NCBI GenBank assembly: GCA_964505385.1
Contig: CAZDIA010000010.1
Span: 26,609 to 90,608 of the forward strand
DNA from: SLJN01 sp964505385
GTDB taxonomy: Bacteria > Bacteroidota > Rhodothermia > Balneolales > Natronogracilivirgulaceae
Length of the DNA stretch: 64,000 nucleotides
Reading direction: 5' to 3'
The translations under genes were made by a program, and so were the position numbers. Below, piece after piece: positions 63,411 through 64,000 of this stretch. The notes under the pieces are model-generated. The model was not told where the DNA came from. It saw only the letters and a list, made by a program, of their open reading frames with translations, and searched no databases. Positions within the stretch are counted from its first letter, which is position 1. Each line of letters opens with the position of its first letter.

Positions 63411-64000
63411 TCAAATACTTCGCCTTTTCAAAATCATCCTCTCCGGAAGTGCTTTGATGTAGGCCATCACCCATCGCATTTTTTTACCGGTATAGATCTT
63501 ATGCTTGCCTTTTTTCCACGCCTCATAGATATCTTTGCCCGCTACGGGTAGCGGTGTTTCGCCGAATTTAGGTTTGCGTCCTGCAACCATTTTTGTAGGC
63601 ACGAATCCCGGCAAAACAGTGATTGCATGAGCACCTGTTGGGTACAAGCGATGGCGCAATCCGTCCAAATAAACCGTCAGTCCGGCTTTGGCGGAAGCGT
63701 AGATATAGCTGCTTTGGCGCCCACGGTCACCTGCGACGGAGCTCAGGCCTATAATGGTGCCTTTGCCTTTTTGCTCAAAATCAGCAGCGATTATCTCCAG
63801 GATACTAATAGCACCCAGTAAGTTGCCTTCTATAACTTTGCGCGCTTTTCCAAAATCCTGCTGACTCTCTTTCTGACTGATCAGTACCCCGAATGCCTGG
63901 ATCACCACATCCGGCCGGGATTCCAGATTTTCATAAAACTCACGGTGTGAGTCGTAATCAAGAGCATCAAACTTGATACCGCTTGCTTTCACTCCGTACT
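63411..64000 (-). CDS. SDR-family oxidoreductase, 5' end outside the window
   Basis: The frame stays open to the window edge, so the N-terminal coenzyme loop is missing. The visible 196 residues include QAFGVL and NLLGAISILEI, the catalytic segment SSVAGDRGRQSSYIYASAKAGL (Tyr and Lys of YxxxK) and VLPGFVPTKMVAG. The look resembles the DprE2-like group of short-chain dehydrogenases. It is on the minus strand, downstream-facing into a 118-nt gap before arsR. Confidence 0.85.
   Translation of the reverse strand, partial: YGVKASGIKFDALDYDSHREFYENLESRPDVVIQAFGVLISQKESQQDFGKARKVIEGNLLGAISILEIIAADFEQKGKGTIIGLSSVAGDRGRQSSYIYASAKAGLTVYLDGLRHRLYPTGAHAITVLPGFVPTKMVAGRKPKFGETPLPVAGKDIYEAWKKGKHKIYTGKKMRWVMAYIKALPERMILKRRSI

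Noticed and set aside
1..64000. CRISPR array or transposase gene
   Set aside because: No spaced identical repeats and no transposase or integrase domain were found; the only mobile element seen is non-coding.

Overview
The window reads as ordinary chromosome from a member of the Bacteroidota/Balneolota (FCB) group, most likely a Balneolota- or Rhodothermota-like heterotroph. The basis is a SusC/SusD pair, a PorQ-type protein of the type IX secretion system, an LptD-like outer-membrane protein, a DUF3822-like protein beside rsmD/coaD, an ECF sigma factor, rare Shine-Dalgarno sequences, and a phasin/PhaR pair. No phage, CRISPR array, rRNA or transposase gene was found. One tRNA (Arg, TCG) is present.

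Layout. 1-5300 (+): 3' part of a SusC-type receptor, SusD lipoprotein, terminator, then an exported polysaccharide deacetylase and an exported GH18-like protein. 5325-8355 (-): glutamate dehydrogenase, an unlisted 28-residue membrane peptide, and a sodium/solute symporter in one apparent operon. 8485-11354 (-): EamA transporter, DinB-like protein, sucC. 11690-16185: a lipoprotein, a nucleoside deaminase with a small exported beta-sandwich protein, a histidine kinase and an ECF sigma factor. 16186-20629 (-): envelope operon porQ-aroC-TPR-LysM/RlpA-CPBP protease. 20725-25433 (+): mlaE-mlaF-mlaD lipid transport genes and a PpiD/SurA-like chaperone, then a strong terminator. 25546-27298 (+): ribD-ribE. 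27295-31441 (-): lptD, a ROK kinase, divIC-like.

31527-33530 (+) is an unusual lipoprotein combining phospholipase-D, nuclease-like and ComEA-like helix-hairpin-helix domains. 33552-39820 (-): yraN, a GbsR/MarR regulator, an FmdB-like protein, an aminotransferase, coaD, rsmD, a DUF3822-like protein, a pseudopilin-like membrane protein and a thiopurine methyltransferase. 39910-43992 (+): metallopeptidase, VanX-type dipeptidase, sixA, a hypothetical gene, a TPR gene and a pseudouridine synthase. 44120-52990: dps, mscS, an SDR, a DUF349 protein, DUF502 (-), an UbiB-like kinase and an acyltransferase. 52992-54201 (-): a coiled-coil protein, phasin and phaR. 54493-57695 (+): xseB-dxs-queA.

From the tRNA-Arg (57793) onward the window looks accessory: a symporter pseudogene with a large internal deletion, a GC-rich LVIVD/DUF305 pair, then an ArsR-permease-thioredoxin operon and a partial SDR gene.

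The most notable discoveries are a complete 256-bp MITE-like element (42415-42670) with near-perfect terminal inverted repeats and a 9-bp target duplication; the small symporter-linked peptide (6827-6913); the three-domain nuclease-like lipoprotein; and the symporter deletion scar. None of these is proven novel without database searches.
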